Positions 45,601 to 57,693 are shown, counted from the stretch's first letter. The stretch is 64,000 nucleotides of DNA from Prostheceraeus crozeri (GCA_907163375.1 CAJQUW010007736.1:173549-237548); one strand, 5' to 3'. Translations and numbers: made by a program. The notes: generated from the sequence alone by a model not told the origin.

Positions 45601-46586
45601 TTTACCTGAAAATGGGTATGAAACTAAAAAGTGTTCATCGCGCGATCCAATTCAAACAGAAAGCTTTTCTGGAGCCCTATATTTCCTACAATAGTAAGCG
45701 ACGAGCTGAATCTAGAAACAGTTTTGAGAAAGACTTTTACAAACTGAAGAACAATTCATTGTTTGGAAAAACTATGGAAGATGTGCGTAAGCGACATGAT
45801 TACCATTTGGTGTTTGATACGGAAAAGTATCTCAAACTATCCCAAAGTCCTTTATTTATCGATAGACATGTCATCACCAGAGCCTTAGCAGGAGTAAAAA
45901 TGATGAAACGTAAAGTTTTTCTGAATAAGCCAATTTACATTGGACAAGCTGTATTGGACTATGCGAAATTGGAGATGTATGAATTGTATTACAACATCAT
46001 CAAGCCTTGCCCACTCATAAAACATGTTGATCTTTTAGGTGGTGATACAGACAGCCTTTTCCTAGCAGTCAAAACTGATAAATCTATTGAGCGAGATGAT
46101 ATCCTTGAAGAACTGAGTTCATATTATGATGCTAGGAACTATCCAACCTCACATCCCTTATATTCGGTAAAGAACAAAGCCCGCCTTGGATGTTTTAAAG
46201 ATGAAAGTGCGGGACATGAAATTGAAGAGATGATTCTTCTTAGACCGAAGATGTATAGCATAAAGTATAAAAGCAAGATGGACTGCATAAAAAGGGCAAA
46301 AGGTATATCGAAAGCAGCTGTTCGTACAATGATTCATGAGAACTACAAAAATGTATTGGACAATCAAAGTGAGAGCTCCATTGAGATGACTATACTCCGT
46401 TCAAAACATCATACTGTTTCAACTCATAAACTCCGTAAACGTGGCCTCTCAGCTTGGGAGGATAAGCGGTGTTGGATTGATGCAAACTTTTCTTTACCTC
46501 ATTGTCATTATGCTACCGGAATACCACCTCCAAAGCGTCGAAGACTGAAAACTCATGAAATGCATGATTGTACACTAATTGATTAA
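42684..46586 (+). pseudogene. Family B DNA polymerase of protein-primed type with zinc fingers, two in-frame stops
   Basis: Three open pieces (42,684-44,603; 44,604-45,485; 45,486-46,586) are in one frame, separated by TGA at 44,601-44,603 and TAA at 45,483-45,485, about 1,300 codons in all. The N-terminal part has zinc fingers CDCGRTFSRSEHLKRH, CSNCRKVFKRECDLQYH and CERCCKSFRLKNKFEEHH. Exonuclease motifs: YADIECYI (Exo I, about 44,055), FHNFKGYDAHIIL (Exo II, about 44,463) and LKLDVFLLADVFGEF (Exo III region, about 44,953). Polymerase motifs: YLDQNNLCGSALSKP (motif A; the usual Tyr of NNLYG is Cys), KNNSLFGKTMED (motif B) and GGDTDSLFLAV (motif C). The enzyme of this group replicates linear genomes from a protein primer. 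This copy is not translatable as it stands. Confidence 0.88.
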
Positions 46587-46832
46587 TTTTGTGAGTGAAA
46601 ATGTCTCACTATTGTGAAAACAATTGATATGAAACCTGAGTACAAGTACAGACTAATATTTGCTACTGAACTTATGACATCATGCACATTGTAACAATGA
46701 ATACTATTTGTACTAAACTGATTTTGAAATGTGTTGTTTTCTTTATATGCGCGCAAAATGGCAATCTGATCATAATATAAGTTTGAATAACTCATTTGTC
46801 AAGGTTTAACAATGAACAGAATTGATGGACAA
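46587..46832. other. Spacer between PolB and the right terminal repeat
   Basis: About 250 bases of AT-rich DNA, presumably 3' untranslated; no feature seen. Confidence 0.4.
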
Positions 46833-48564
46833 TGCTGCTGGTTTGTTTCTTATATCACACATTTTTAGTACTAATGTCAAAACACATATCGATGCACTTG
46901 ATTATTCACTTAAAGTATAACAGCCTATTGATATACACATGAGTTCTTCGTTTGATGATTCTACTACGGTAAAGTGTGTTCTCATCAAAACAGTTTGTTC
47001 AGTGAAGAAGAGGAAAATGTGTTTTATGTGTGCGCTTGGCACATGAATGTCTACCTTTGATTCATTTAGATAGATACAGTTCATCTCGCATATATGTGAG
47101 ACAAACAGGAGAGTGATTGGGAGAGCATGACCGAGCGATAGAAAAGATGACATTGAGAACTCATGCGTACTCCATACTGCTGCTCAACAATGAGTCATTC
47201 AGTGCAATGGAAATTTTATAAAGTAACCTGTCACAATGTCGTCCTTGTGGTCAGAGTATGCCGTTGAGACGAAAACTTGCAAACAAGACGCAGAGAGGTT
47301 TCACAAGGATTAAAGCTGTCAACGTCCCGTACGATACTCCCCGGACTTCACCACTGTCTCGAAATCACTAACAGGAAGTATTACACCGAAAACCTTACCA
47401 TACACCCTTTCAGTGAGTTTGAGAAATGGCCTGATAGCAGAGCCACTGACACTTCCTAAAGGCAAATGTGACCATGAAAGTCAACTCTCTTCTTTATAGC
47501 GGATGTTTGATGAGCTAGGAATCCTCGCTCGTCCAATCAGAACTCATACACACTTACAAATGCCTTGGTTGACTTCAGCAGGGTCAAAACCCCTGGAAAA
47601 CCTCCAAAAATAACGAATTTAAATTTTCGGCATTTAAGCACTACTTATAAAACGTTTATAAGTAGTCTATGACTTGACCTGAATCATGACCTCTCGAACA
47701 AACGTTGAACGAAGTCCATCCGATTCCTACAAGCAGAGATACACGCCTTTAAAGTTTAGGCCTACTACGATGGTCTGATATCCAGGTCATCTCCTGGCTC
47801 TCCACTCACTCTGACAACTTAGGTGATTGCGGCAATCGAAAAATCTGCCTTGGTTTCCTATGGAAACCCAGTTTTTGGAGTCATCTGATGAGAGAGATAG
47901 GAGAAAGACCCCTTTCTCTTCTCACCACATGCACCTGATGACATAGTGTCCCATCACATCTTACAGTCAGAGATCAGTGGTAACGGTGGACAAAAGACAT
48001 CCACTTCTGCACGACAAGACACAAAACATGCTCCATCCTGGACAAAATCCCTTCTCTGCTTGTAGTCTTAACACATACCCGATTCATACCTCTCTCCCGC
48101 TAAGATCAGGTCAAGGTCAATTTAAGGTCACTCCTCATGCCTCTGCTTGTAGTCCCATCATATCTTACAGTCACAGACCAGTGGTAACAGTGGACAAAAG
48201 ACATCCACTTCTACACAACATGACACAAAACATGCTCCATCCTGGACAAAATCCCTTCTCTGCTTGTAGTCTCACCCTCTCTCCCGGAGAGATCATGTCA
48301 GGTCACTCCTCCTGTCTCTGCTTGTAGTCTCAACCCCGGAGAAGTCAGGTCAAGGTCACTCCTGCCTCTGCTTGTAGTCTCATCACATGACACTCAGTAA
48401 TACATCACGCCTTCACATTTTTCCGTTTTTAGCACTACTTATAAAACCATCAGTAGTCACATCACGTATTTCATGACGCGGGACGGTAACCTAAGGTCAC
48501 GCGAGGTCACGGCGATGAGTCATCGCTGCTCATTTTGCACTCGATTTTGCCATGGGATTACTAC
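46833..48564. repeat. Right terminal inverted repeat
   Basis: Reverse complement of 32,688-34,420. It ends GGGATTACTAC at 48564. The short frame equivalent to that in the left copy is at 47,277-47,459 and differs by two amino acids and one deleted codon. Confidence 0.92.
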
Positions 48565-49767
48565 AAAATGATTTCCAGGAACGCTTCCCTTACGTAAATC
48601 GGGGTGTTACTGCACTCTAATCTGATCAGCAGAATCACTTGACCAGTCATGTTGAAATGAATTATGCAGGTACCACTTAATCAGGAAAGTCCTTTTTCAT
48701 GTTTAACAAAAGGATATGAAATGAGTGTAAGACGGTCTCAAATGCAATCTATGAAGCAACTTTTAGCAACTTAAATGATAATTTGAATATTTGGAATAAG
48801 ATGACAATTATAGAAATATTAAAAATATTTCTGATGTTAATCAATCCAGTATCAGTTTAAATGATCCTTCAACTCAATTACAATCTTACATGCTTATCAT
48901 GACTGATGAAGATACCTATGATTCAAGATATTTCACGCGTCTGAGACCACCCAAATCGGGGTGACATAGGTATATGGCCCCCCCCCCGATTTGGGGGGGG
49001 TTGCAGGCGCGTAAAATACGTACTTCTGACAGCCGGTCGGAATAGTTGTCGTTGGAATGCAATCATCAATAATAGTCCTTTGAAATGCACCCGTGTTTAA
49101 ACGAGGCGACAGTGGGAATAAATTTGAGATCAACCAGGATCAACCCAATATCATGCGCAACTAGATAACACAAACCCCCTCAATACTGATAAAACAGCAT
49201 TCTGGAAAACCCTGAGATGATGCAATGAAACAGTTTTGCAAAATTACAATAGACATCACGCTAGTCTTGTGACTTGTGAGAGAATATTGCAACATCCTGT
49301 AAAATAACTCCCGACAATAAATTTAGTGTTTATACCGGATCGTTATCAATAACTTATTGCCATTATGTAGCTCAATTCAATTTATGACTGTGCGTGGTGC
49401 ACCGGTTTTTCTGCTTGCACCGGCTCTCTGAACAGTGCATCGAAATGCTATGAAATTCGATTAAATTGATATTTTGTTGTATAGTTTCAATCATAATTAA
49501 TTCATTTTATCTGTTATCTTAGTCATAGCAAATTTGAGAGAATTTAATGTATTCTAAGCACAGCAGTAATTCATCCAACGAGGAGAGCATTGTTTAATTC
49601 TATTAATCAATTCCATTCAAACTTTAAAATTCTGTGTCATAAAGATAAAACCTTTTGAAAATCACGGTTATATCATAAAATAACCGATGGATTCCCTGAT
49701 ATCGAGAGAAAATGTGAAAAAGTGATGAAAATGAGATAATTCGAGTTCATAATGAATCATTTAGGCC
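48565..49767. other. Intron, no gene; one C/G-rich hairpin
   Basis: At 48,928-49,018 the outer parts TATTTCACGCGTCTGAGACC and GGTTGCAGGCGCGTAAAATA are near-perfect inverted repeats, and between them a run of ten or more C followed by GATTT and a run of G can pair. It looks like a small hairpin insertion. The rest is AT-rich. Confidence 0.5.
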
Positions 49768-49975
49768 ATGAAATTTCAATTCCCGCGACCTAAAAATTTT
49801 GTGGAATCTTGCAATGAATACTGCGCACCATACTGCTGCTTCTCTTGTCATGATGTCGACTGTCTTGGCATTCCAGCGGCCAGTTATCCGTCCGAAAGAC
49901 TTTTTCGGCATCCGGTAATATCATCACAGAGAGACTCCCTGAAGTCGAGTTATGGCGAGATGTTAACTTGAAGAG
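49768..49975 (+). pseudogene. hAT transposase C-terminal remnant (hATC)
   Basis: The frame contains LGIPAASYPSERLFRHPVI followed by SSQRDSLKSSYGEML, which follows the hATC pattern (IPASS.PSER.FS ... R..L....EML). No other part of a transposase is visible around it and no ends could be assigned, so it is an isolated remnant. Confidence 0.5.
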
Positions 49976-52900
49976 ATCTTGAATTTGCTTCAGATCTTTC
50001 GACATCTCCTGATGTGTTCATGTATTTTGAAAATAGAATCAAAAATAGTCTCTTTTTTTGCTATATCTTCAAGTTTAAAACAATCAAAAACCGGACGTTT
50101 TGTCCACCACTATCTAATTAATGTAGTCATTGGAATTTTTTTACAATTTTTCATATCTAATCTATATGATTTCTGTTTTCATCTCCAGTTTTGTAGAATT
50201 CCATCAGAGCTATCATAGAGACATATGGGTAAAGTATGATGAGAGTCACTTCCAAGTATTGGCAAAATCAAATTTAAGGTAGACGATGCAAATCTGCCTC
50301 AAATTTCCTAGTCAGAATTTTCCTAGTGCTCTATAAAATTTGCATTGAATTCTTGAAAATGTGAACATTAATGATGAAAGATCTAGAACGCGAAACAAAT
50401 TATATTTCGCCTATACTTCAATAAGTACATCAGTATAACTTTTTTAAATTTTCTGTTCACCGGTTGACATAACCAGTGTACTGGTTCGAGCAGCTGCGGC
50501 TAGCTCACAGCCTTACACTTCAATTATGAAAGGTGCTACTCAGAGCATAAAATGTGATATTTTTCAATCTTTCATTTTATCAAACTATTTGCCTTGTGAT
50601 TATGCCCACTCAGGGATCAATCAAAATTTCCTTGGGTCATGACCATTTCAAGGGTTTTCCAGGGGCCTATTGGAATTCCCGGTTTTTTCTCTGACTACCC
50701 GGGTTTTCTCGAATTGTCGACACTCCTGTATTAGCTTGCAAACGGCTCCCTCAATCTCGTTATTAGCGGATTTCACTGTAAACAAATTCTGAAAAAGGAA
50801 GCCGAACTAGGAAATGGCATATAGGAAATACATGCACGATAATATGAATTATGATTGCACGAAACATGATGAAATGAATAATAGAGCTGCACAATGAATA
50901 TTGACATGAATGAACGTTGACAGAGGTTTAGTAAAGTAACAATTTGGAGTGAAAATGAGAGTTTCGCGCAGACCAGACCCTACTTTCTGCTTGAATGCAA
51001 CGATTTACATAGACTAAACGAGCATCAGGTGACATGCTCATTTCTCAGAACTCGTTAATATTTTCAATCGTGAATTTGATTTACTTTCTTCTCCACCGCA
51101 TCTGAAGATATTATCATTCATTTTGGCATAAAGGGTGTTGTCTTTATTCACCTGCACTACAGAAAATCGAAACCTATACCCTAATATATGCAGCAAGTGC
51201 AGAATGATGGATGTTTAGGCCTACAGTTGTCCTTTCACTAAAATATGCGTGTATATTTACCTGTCGATCAACGTTTAAAAGGACAATAAGAACAAAAGGT
51301 TCTGAAGCTTGAATTAAGCAGTGGCAAAAATGACGCTTTGCGAGGAAACAAATTACCTTCAGATACCTTCAAGTAAATTAGCTTAACAGTCATTTCAATT
51401 AGAAATAATACATGTACTATCATTCTGCATTTGCTGCATGTAATAGGGCATAGGTACCAATTAACAACATTCTACGTGAAAGATAGCTTATCTTCTGGAT
51501 TGCACAAACTTGTTCTTGAATATTTATTAAACTTGTATTAAATTTTTGTTAAATACGAGTAGTATCACCAATTAAAGCATAAACACATAGCTTATGAATT
51601 TCGTCATCAAATTTACGCACCAATCCTCAAATTCTACATATCCAAATCGAGTGTGCTAATATGTTTTAAAACCAATGTTTCAGTGCATAAGTTAATAAAT
51701 GGTGAATTTTGAGTTAGCTAAATCTTTATTTGTGCGTAATCATTATTTTAGTTTCTGATCATGCAGCCTGCTTCAATTGACTATGTACTCACAAGCAAAG
51801 GAAGAAAATCCAATGTAACAATTTATAATAGTAATTAGGGCAATTCTTGGATAGCGCCAATGAATTGAATATACAGAATGCACTGATTAACATCGAAGCA
51901 TGAATATTATAGCTTTGATGTTAAATAAAACAATCAAAAGTCGTTGATGAATGTATAAAATATTGATAAGAGATATTATGTGTCATGACATGACTGCAAC
52001 CAAAAATGAATATTTAGCATTTCTCTTGTGAAGATTGAGATTTAAAAACGGTGACAAACTGGAGCTTTCAAAATCTCGACTTCACTTGATAACGGGATTC
52101 GGGATTGAAAATTTCTTGGATCCGAGATCGGTAATGATTCCTCTAAGTCTACGATGGATGTACTCTCATTGTTACTAGATCCAACGAACGCACGGGATCT
52201 CGGGGTCGGTATTGATTCATATAAATTATTTTTTAATTATCTCGAAATCTATGGCATTATATTTAAAATCCAGAAATTTAGGGACTCGAGAAAGTAATCG
52301 GCACTGTGTTATCTAGACGCATGTTAGTCAATCTGGGAAGACAGTGAATTCTCAGTGAACCAGTAGCCTTGATGATACCGTGGTACAATGAGGTTTGAAG
52401 ATGGGTGTGATGTGAAGGTAAAGCTGAGCACGAGAAGAACAACAGTCGCGTGACTTGTCTATGTCATTCATCGCTTCAAGAGAGACATCGAACACCTGTC
52501 GCATCTGTGCTTTGCATCAGTGTATTGAGAATCTACAACGTTGTCGATGAAATTGTGATGCTTCCAAATAAAACTGCTAATTTTGAGAAAGAACCGAACT
52601 TCGGGATCTCGGAATAGCAAGCTCTGAGCAGAACGTAGCTAGCTAGATAATGTAGGTTGCTTGTACGTAAGCTGTAAAACTTGGATAGTCATGTTAAAGG
52701 ATTTAATAACTGCATGAAAGTTGTTGCATTGATAACATCAGAATGAATAGGTCCCTGAAATTTAGGGGCACTTAGAAAAATAGGAAACAAATAGGGACTT
52801 TAGGGACCGATCCCTACATCCTGCATGTAATTCTCATACGATGATGAAAGTCATCCCAGTAGCCATTTATAATAGAATATAATGCTTACTAATTTAAATT

Positions 52901-54279
52901 ATTAGTTAAAGTAGTCCTAAGGAGGACTGATGGCCTTCTCCAATCCGCAAGTGTACAAAGGCAATGCTACTGTAACCATTGGATTAATCAGTTCTTAAAA
53001 GAACTCAATGTAGCTTTCTCGTGGCAACGAATTAAAATTGATCAGCTTTGGCCCAATATCTGGTAAAAATGAAAATCTTAAGACTTGTAATACTACTCAT
53101 TCTTGCTGTTAATATACTAATACCATAGATTCCAAACACTGCCGTATACACGTTCAAAACAGACGTCTAATATACTGTACCGACTACAGATGCTGATAGT
53201 GGAAATAGAATAAGACAATGGTCACCATAGGTTAAGGAAATTAAAAATGGATATTATAAAACAACAGGAAACCGATGAATAAAAATTGGAAAAGTGGAGG
53301 TAAAATATGGAAATACAACGATGCTACTACACTGATTACAAGTGAACTATATCTGACACTACACTAAGTGGATAAGTGGAAAGTGGATAATGGAGGTAAA
53401 CAATAGAACTACAATGACACTCTACTACACCGAAAGCAATGAAACTATACACACTATACCTAAGACTACACATGGAAAATACTATTTCTTCACTTGAATT
53501 TGTTATCGCCAGTTTCTTCATCCGTCTATAGTACTTCATGTAATTCCACATTTCTTCATTTGAATTACAATACATCGACCACTACTTCAGCTACCGATTA
53601 AAGGATATAAAACATAATACTGCAGTCCGTCAGTCACCAGCAGGTACTCGTCTAGTTGTGTTTCGACCCCTAACCTGTAACATGTAAGAACATGTAAGAC
53701 ACACCTAGACTCAACTCAATGTATCAGAGCACTTGACATGTTATTGAGATTACTCGACAGTCCTGCTATAGTATCTTTTGTGTTGTGTTTAGATCAATAA
53801 CTGCAATTAATATTGTAGATGATGTTCTTGAAATTGCATTGCGTTTTGAAATTTGAATCGTTTGACACACATGTAACAATTATGAGCATATCAATCTCCA
53901 CTCACATGAATTGCCGTGACTAGGAATGCAGGTTTTCACATTTTACAGCGCTCTATATGCCAACAACTGTTGAATCAAGCATGTCAAGAAAATCAATGAG
54001 CTACTCAGTTAATTGGCGCATGAATCCTATTTGAAATGTTATACCAAAACATGCTAAATGCAGGAATGGCTTAAAAGCAATAAGGTGATTTTCTTTTCGA
54101 CTCTACAATGTATCTATACCCCCACAATTAAAAGTAGTTATCATACGATGATGAAAATCATCCCAGCAGCCATTTATAATAGAATATAATGCTTACTAAT
54201 TCAAATTATTAATTAGGGCACACTGCAGCATACGATTCTTACAGCATCGCATTCAAAATTCTGCATTTTATTTTTTCAG
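49976..54279. other. Intron with repeats, no gene seen
   Basis: Long AT-rich stretch. It holds a 74-bp direct repeat at 52,834-52,907 and 54,141-54,214, and a degenerate pair of about 100-bp units at about 53,295-53,455 (ATGGAGGTAAA...CTACACTG...). No recognisable protein. Confidence 0.45.
52834..54214. repeat. 74-bp direct repeat bracketing 1.2 kb
   Basis: The copies at 52,834-52,907 and 54,141-54,214 start TCATACGATGATGAAA and share ATAGAATATAATGCTTACTA; a few substitutions separate them. They could be the remains of short LTR-like terminal repeats or of a local duplication. Confidence 0.7.
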
Positions 54280-54381
54280 ATTCGACAGAAGGCGATGAAA
54301 ATCCTCCTGGAACGTGAAGAGTGTGAATTTAAGAACGAACTTCTGAAATTAGGCAAAACTTTTTATCAACAGAGAATTTGA
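54280..54381 (+). CDS. CFAP141: CFAP141-like gene, last coding exon
   Basis: After TTTATTTTTTCAG the exon starts in phase 0, matching the phase-0 end of the exon at 27,739, and encodes 33 residues ending in a TGA at 54,379-54,381. The C-terminus ELLKLGKTFYQQRI corresponds to the conserved ELxxxGKAFYxxR end of CFAP141/C1orf189, and the preceding IRQKAMKILLEREECEF corresponds to the VRxxxLxxLxxxExxxY helix. With the exons at 18,601 and 27,610 it gives about 90 residues, near the family length of about 100. The match of the C-terminal signature is the main reason for the family call. Confidence 0.75.
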   Translation: MRQKAMKILLEREECEFKNELLKLGKTFYQQRI

Positions 54382-55160
54382 AAATGACAGCATGTGAGCT
54401 GACATGAGAGAGGTTTTTCTGTATACGTGACTTTGGTGCACACATGCATAATTTATATTGCACTGTAAATATTTATGTTTATCTGCATATAACGTGATGC
54501 AGTTGAATGTTACGCAAAGACGCAAAAATGAAATCAGAAATAATTTTCATAACTAGAGTTTTCTATATGATTCAATCCAGATTCCAGATGGGCCTACATA
54601 TACTTCGTAATCGAGTGAGTATCAGTCAGTGACAGTGTATTGAGCATCAGACGTCAAGATACCTTAAAACGCAGATCGTATAGACCACCATTATAGAGTA
54701 AGCATCCATGCCGGCAACAGGACTTATCACTGCCGTTTAAAGCTGAAATTAGCGTAATTGAGTAAAATGATAAATAGGATATTTGCGCTGCTATCGGCAT
54801 AGATTAGGATTGGGCTTTTGCCAGCTAAAACTGGTTTGCCACTAAGGAGTAAAAACCCGGTAGAAACTGGCCAAAACTGAAGCTCCGAAAAATCAGTCTA
54901 TTTCTTCACGATATGATCGACAACGAGTTGGGGTTTGAGTATGACGATGCATACACGGGTTTGCAGATTACAACTCTTATTTTGGAAAGCGTATGATCAT
55001 TCTCTGATAGAACAATTTGATATCAGTTCAAAGACAGACGATGCTGTCTTTATTTACGGTTGTTCTGCCCATTCCTTGCACTTTTTAGAGCAACTGTTGA
55101 GTTCAGCACGACTTTGTCCCTTTAGTTCATGTAATAAAAGTTATTATACTTTCGAGCAGT
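54382..55160. other. 3' untranslated and flanking DNA of the CFAP141-like gene
   Basis: AT-rich. I could not fix a polyadenylation signal; no canonical AATAAA stands close to the stop codon. Confidence 0.35.
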
Positions 55161-55168
55161 GTCCCGAC

Positions 55169-56323
55169 TAGGGATTGCAATCCCGGGATCGGAAAATCTT
55201 CAATCCCAGGATTGACGGAATCCCAGAGTTCTGATAGTGTCTATACTATAAATGCTTCCGGGTCTACTATTGGAAGTATGATATATTATATGTTATGTCA
55301 TACATCATAAATTCAATAACTATGGATTGAACTGCTAATTGTTTCATTTTAAGTTTTGTTAAAGCAACAATTTATGCTGATTTAAAACTTATATATAGTC
55401 TACATCAGTGGTTCCCAACCTTCTTCGCCGTGCGACCCCTTTTTACGTTGTGGATCGCTGATGGCGACCCCTTCATCTTATTGTATGATTTTGCAGCAAA
55501 TTTTTTTTATGTTTGCTGTTTCATATTACTTGAAGTTTACTTGATTGTAGTTGTGCATACACTCTGTATAGATTTTCATTTACGAGAAATAAACGCTTAC
55601 TTACTTGCTTATCTTTAATAAGTATGATTACGAACGATGTCCGTCTTGAACCGGCGATTGATATTTCGTTATACTAAGCTTGCTACTTGGCGAAATTTAA
55701 GAATTAGATGTCAATAGATGTTCAGCGATTATTTGTGTAGTTATTCTACATATCGTCAATTGTATTTTCATGTGCAGTACCGCGTACATCTTAATATCCT
55801 ACTCACATGTTTAGATTATTTAAAATTGTAAGTTATAGGTAAGTTACCTTTATGACTTTGGGATAATCAAATCGCTGTCTTTCCCGGTTTCATTGTCACA
55901 TCAATAGAAGTTCGAAACATGCGATAATAAAAAACAAATGCCCTTTTTCAATAAAGCTATAGAATTCATTAACGTCTATGCGCACGTTAGAGAGACTTCG
56001 TGCGAACTTCCCTAAAGCGTGTACGTTGACTGCTGCATGTTGGCTGTAGCGTGACGCCTGAGAAAGAGAAATCCATTCATCTGTATGGCACAAAATGTGT
56101 GTGAAACATACAGCGGGCTTCATTTTCATGTGACGTGGTTGGAGAATAAGGCATACACACACGAATTGGACACACACTTAATCATTGATATGTCAGAAAT
56201 AGCCTTGAAGTTGCATGTTGAACAGATGTGTCACAATTCACACAAAAATATCTCTATTATGTCATTTTGTTGTTAGTTACAAGCCTGAAATTCTTAATTT
56301 CAATCCCGGGATTGCAATCCCTA
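55169..56323. mobile_element. Non-autonomous hAT element with perfect target duplication
   Basis: The ends TAGGGATTGCAATCCCGGGA are perfect inverted repeats (left from 55169, right ending 56323), and 8-bp duplications GTCCCGAC lie at 55161-55168 and 56324-56331. About 1.15 kb, no transposase. At 55,405 a CAGTGGTTCCCAACC motif, the typical start of another hAT family, lies inside, so a second element end or fragment is nested in it. Confidence 0.82.
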
Positions 56324-56331
56324 GTCCCGAC

Positions 56332-57387
56332 CAGCGCGAAACGGCGTAATTCGCATTTTGCGCGTAAATATGTAAATTGAGGACTGTGGGCGTGAATCTA
56401 CCATCTTATGGGACGTAAATCAATAATATTTTTACAGTAGGCCTATGATTTCTGTAGTTTTATCAATGGAAAAGGAGTGCTGCAAGCTGAAATCACAGTG
56501 CCAGCGTGAGTAAGCAATGTTTGAGAAACACGTCTCTGTTGTCACAAAGTCGCTTTCTTAATTATTTACAGATCATCTCAAGACATACACTGTAAACTGT
56601 AGGGCACGAATTTAGGCACGAAGTCAGAATCTGGTGCCTATTAGCGCCTATTGATGCCTGAAGGCACTAACAGGCATCAAACCAAATATTTGTTTATCTG
56701 GTAAAAACCACATAAAGAAAAATTTCTTCATTCGCGATTGCTAATTAGGAAGCTAATTTATTCGAAAATAAGCCATCTAAGCTTCAAATTACTCAACTCG
56801 TCAAATTTAAATCTCCTTTGTTTGAGTCTCTAGCATTTTAAAGACATTCTTTCATTCTTCCATCCGTGAAGTGTTGTTGAGTAACGCTCGCGACAACAGC
56901 TGTTCAGGATAGCATGTGGGCTTGAATCAAGCAAGATTATATTTGAAGAACAGAAAAAGGTGCTGCATGGAAAAAGGTAAGTACGACATGAGTTCGTTTG
57001 AAAATATACATGCATCCTGGGAAATATAACTAAGGCCACTATCAAATCATTAGTATAGTTTAGGTTTCCGACAAGACCAACGTCCAGTCAAATCTCAGTA
57101 TGATGTATTTTGATGTTTTGCTACATACTGCAACCGCAGATAGTGCAAATATTTCTTGGAAGGAAATGCTTTCTTAACTTTTTATTACCGGAGGTGGCGA
57201 CACACTTTAATAGTTGGCTACCTAATAATAGAAGCACGTGAGGTTTCAACGAAATCACTGGATCCAATTAAAAAGTCACAGCTCCTATTGTGAAGAGATG
57301 GTCATAGATAGTGACGCTGCTCTTTTGGAATTTCCTCACTTTACTGATTGTGAATCATCAATGTTGTATTCTAGCATTGATACCGCC
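56332..57387. other. No gene seen
   Basis: AT-rich. A 68-base stretch at 56,438-56,505 has acceptor and donor signals but no recognised product. A frame without ATG start runs into the BEL insertion at 57,387. Confidence 0.35.
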
Positions 57388-57596
57388 TGTCGCGAACTTC
57401 TATTGTTAAAGGTTCGTGCGTGTTGTCAATCTGCTTTTGTCAAACTTTTATTGTTGAATGCTCCTATTATCAATTTGATATTGATGTCCGAGATCTGGAT
57501 CAGTGTTCAACAGCTTTGTTTGTTCAATGTTCTCTCGCACACAATACACTGACGCCGAACAGAGCACTCGTTTTCTCTTACAACGAATCCGCAACA
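57388..57596 (+). repeat. 5' LTR of the BEL/Pao element
   Basis: TGTCGCGAAC ... CCGCAACA, 209 bases, identical to the 3' LTR except at one position. Expected to hold promoter and transcript start. Confidence 0.95.
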
Positions 57597-57609
57597 TGGC
57601 GCCCAACGC
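57597..57609 (+). promoter_or_regulatory. Primer binding site, tRNA-Lys type
   Basis: TGGCGCCCAACG directly follows the 5' LTR and is complementary to the 3' end of animal tRNA-Lys (CUU) including the CCA end. Confidence 0.8.
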
Positions 57610-57693
57610 GTGTTAGCAGCTCTCCGTTACAGAAGTTTTGACTCCTCGAATATAAACTATTGGAAAACGGCGTGAACGTTCTGGATTTTGAGG

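Larger units (their letters stand above)
32688..48564. mobile_element. Polinton-like element with long inverted terminal repeats and only a PolB gene
   Basis: The element is 15,877 bp. It starts GTAGTAATCCCATGG at 32688 and ends with the reverse complement at 48564; the inverted repeats are about 1,733 bp each and nearly identical. The right half carries a plus-strand DNA polymerase B with N-terminal zinc fingers, the type found in Polinton/Maverick elements and relatives. Size, long TIRs and this polymerase fit the Polinton group. Unlike a standard Polinton I see no retroviral-type integrase, FtsK-like ATPase, cysteine protease or capsid gene, and no 6-bp target duplication (left flank GACAGCA, right flank AAAATG). 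It sits in the large intron of the CFAP141-like gene. It could be a deletion derivative or a separate PolB-only lineage. Confidence 0.75.

Noticed and set aside
41957-46586. Interpretation of the PolB as an intact gene using introns to skip the stops
   Set aside because: Homology is continuous in frame across both stop codons and no splice sites flank them; genes of this element type are intronless.
32688-48564. Interpretation as a large LTR or inverted host segmental duplication
   Set aside because: The repeats are inverted, not direct, end precisely, and flank a PolB of mobile-element type.
56438-56505. 68-base stretch between TTTTTACAG and GTGAGTAAG that is open in two frames
   Set aside because: Splice-like signals alone are weak in AT-rich DNA; no partner exon, no homology and the stretch begins with TAG in one frame.
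57238-57552. Plus-strand frame that runs into the BEL element and would stay open after removing it (into 63,475-63,594)
   Set aside because: No ATG at its start, no recognised motif and short; the open state across the insertion can be chance.
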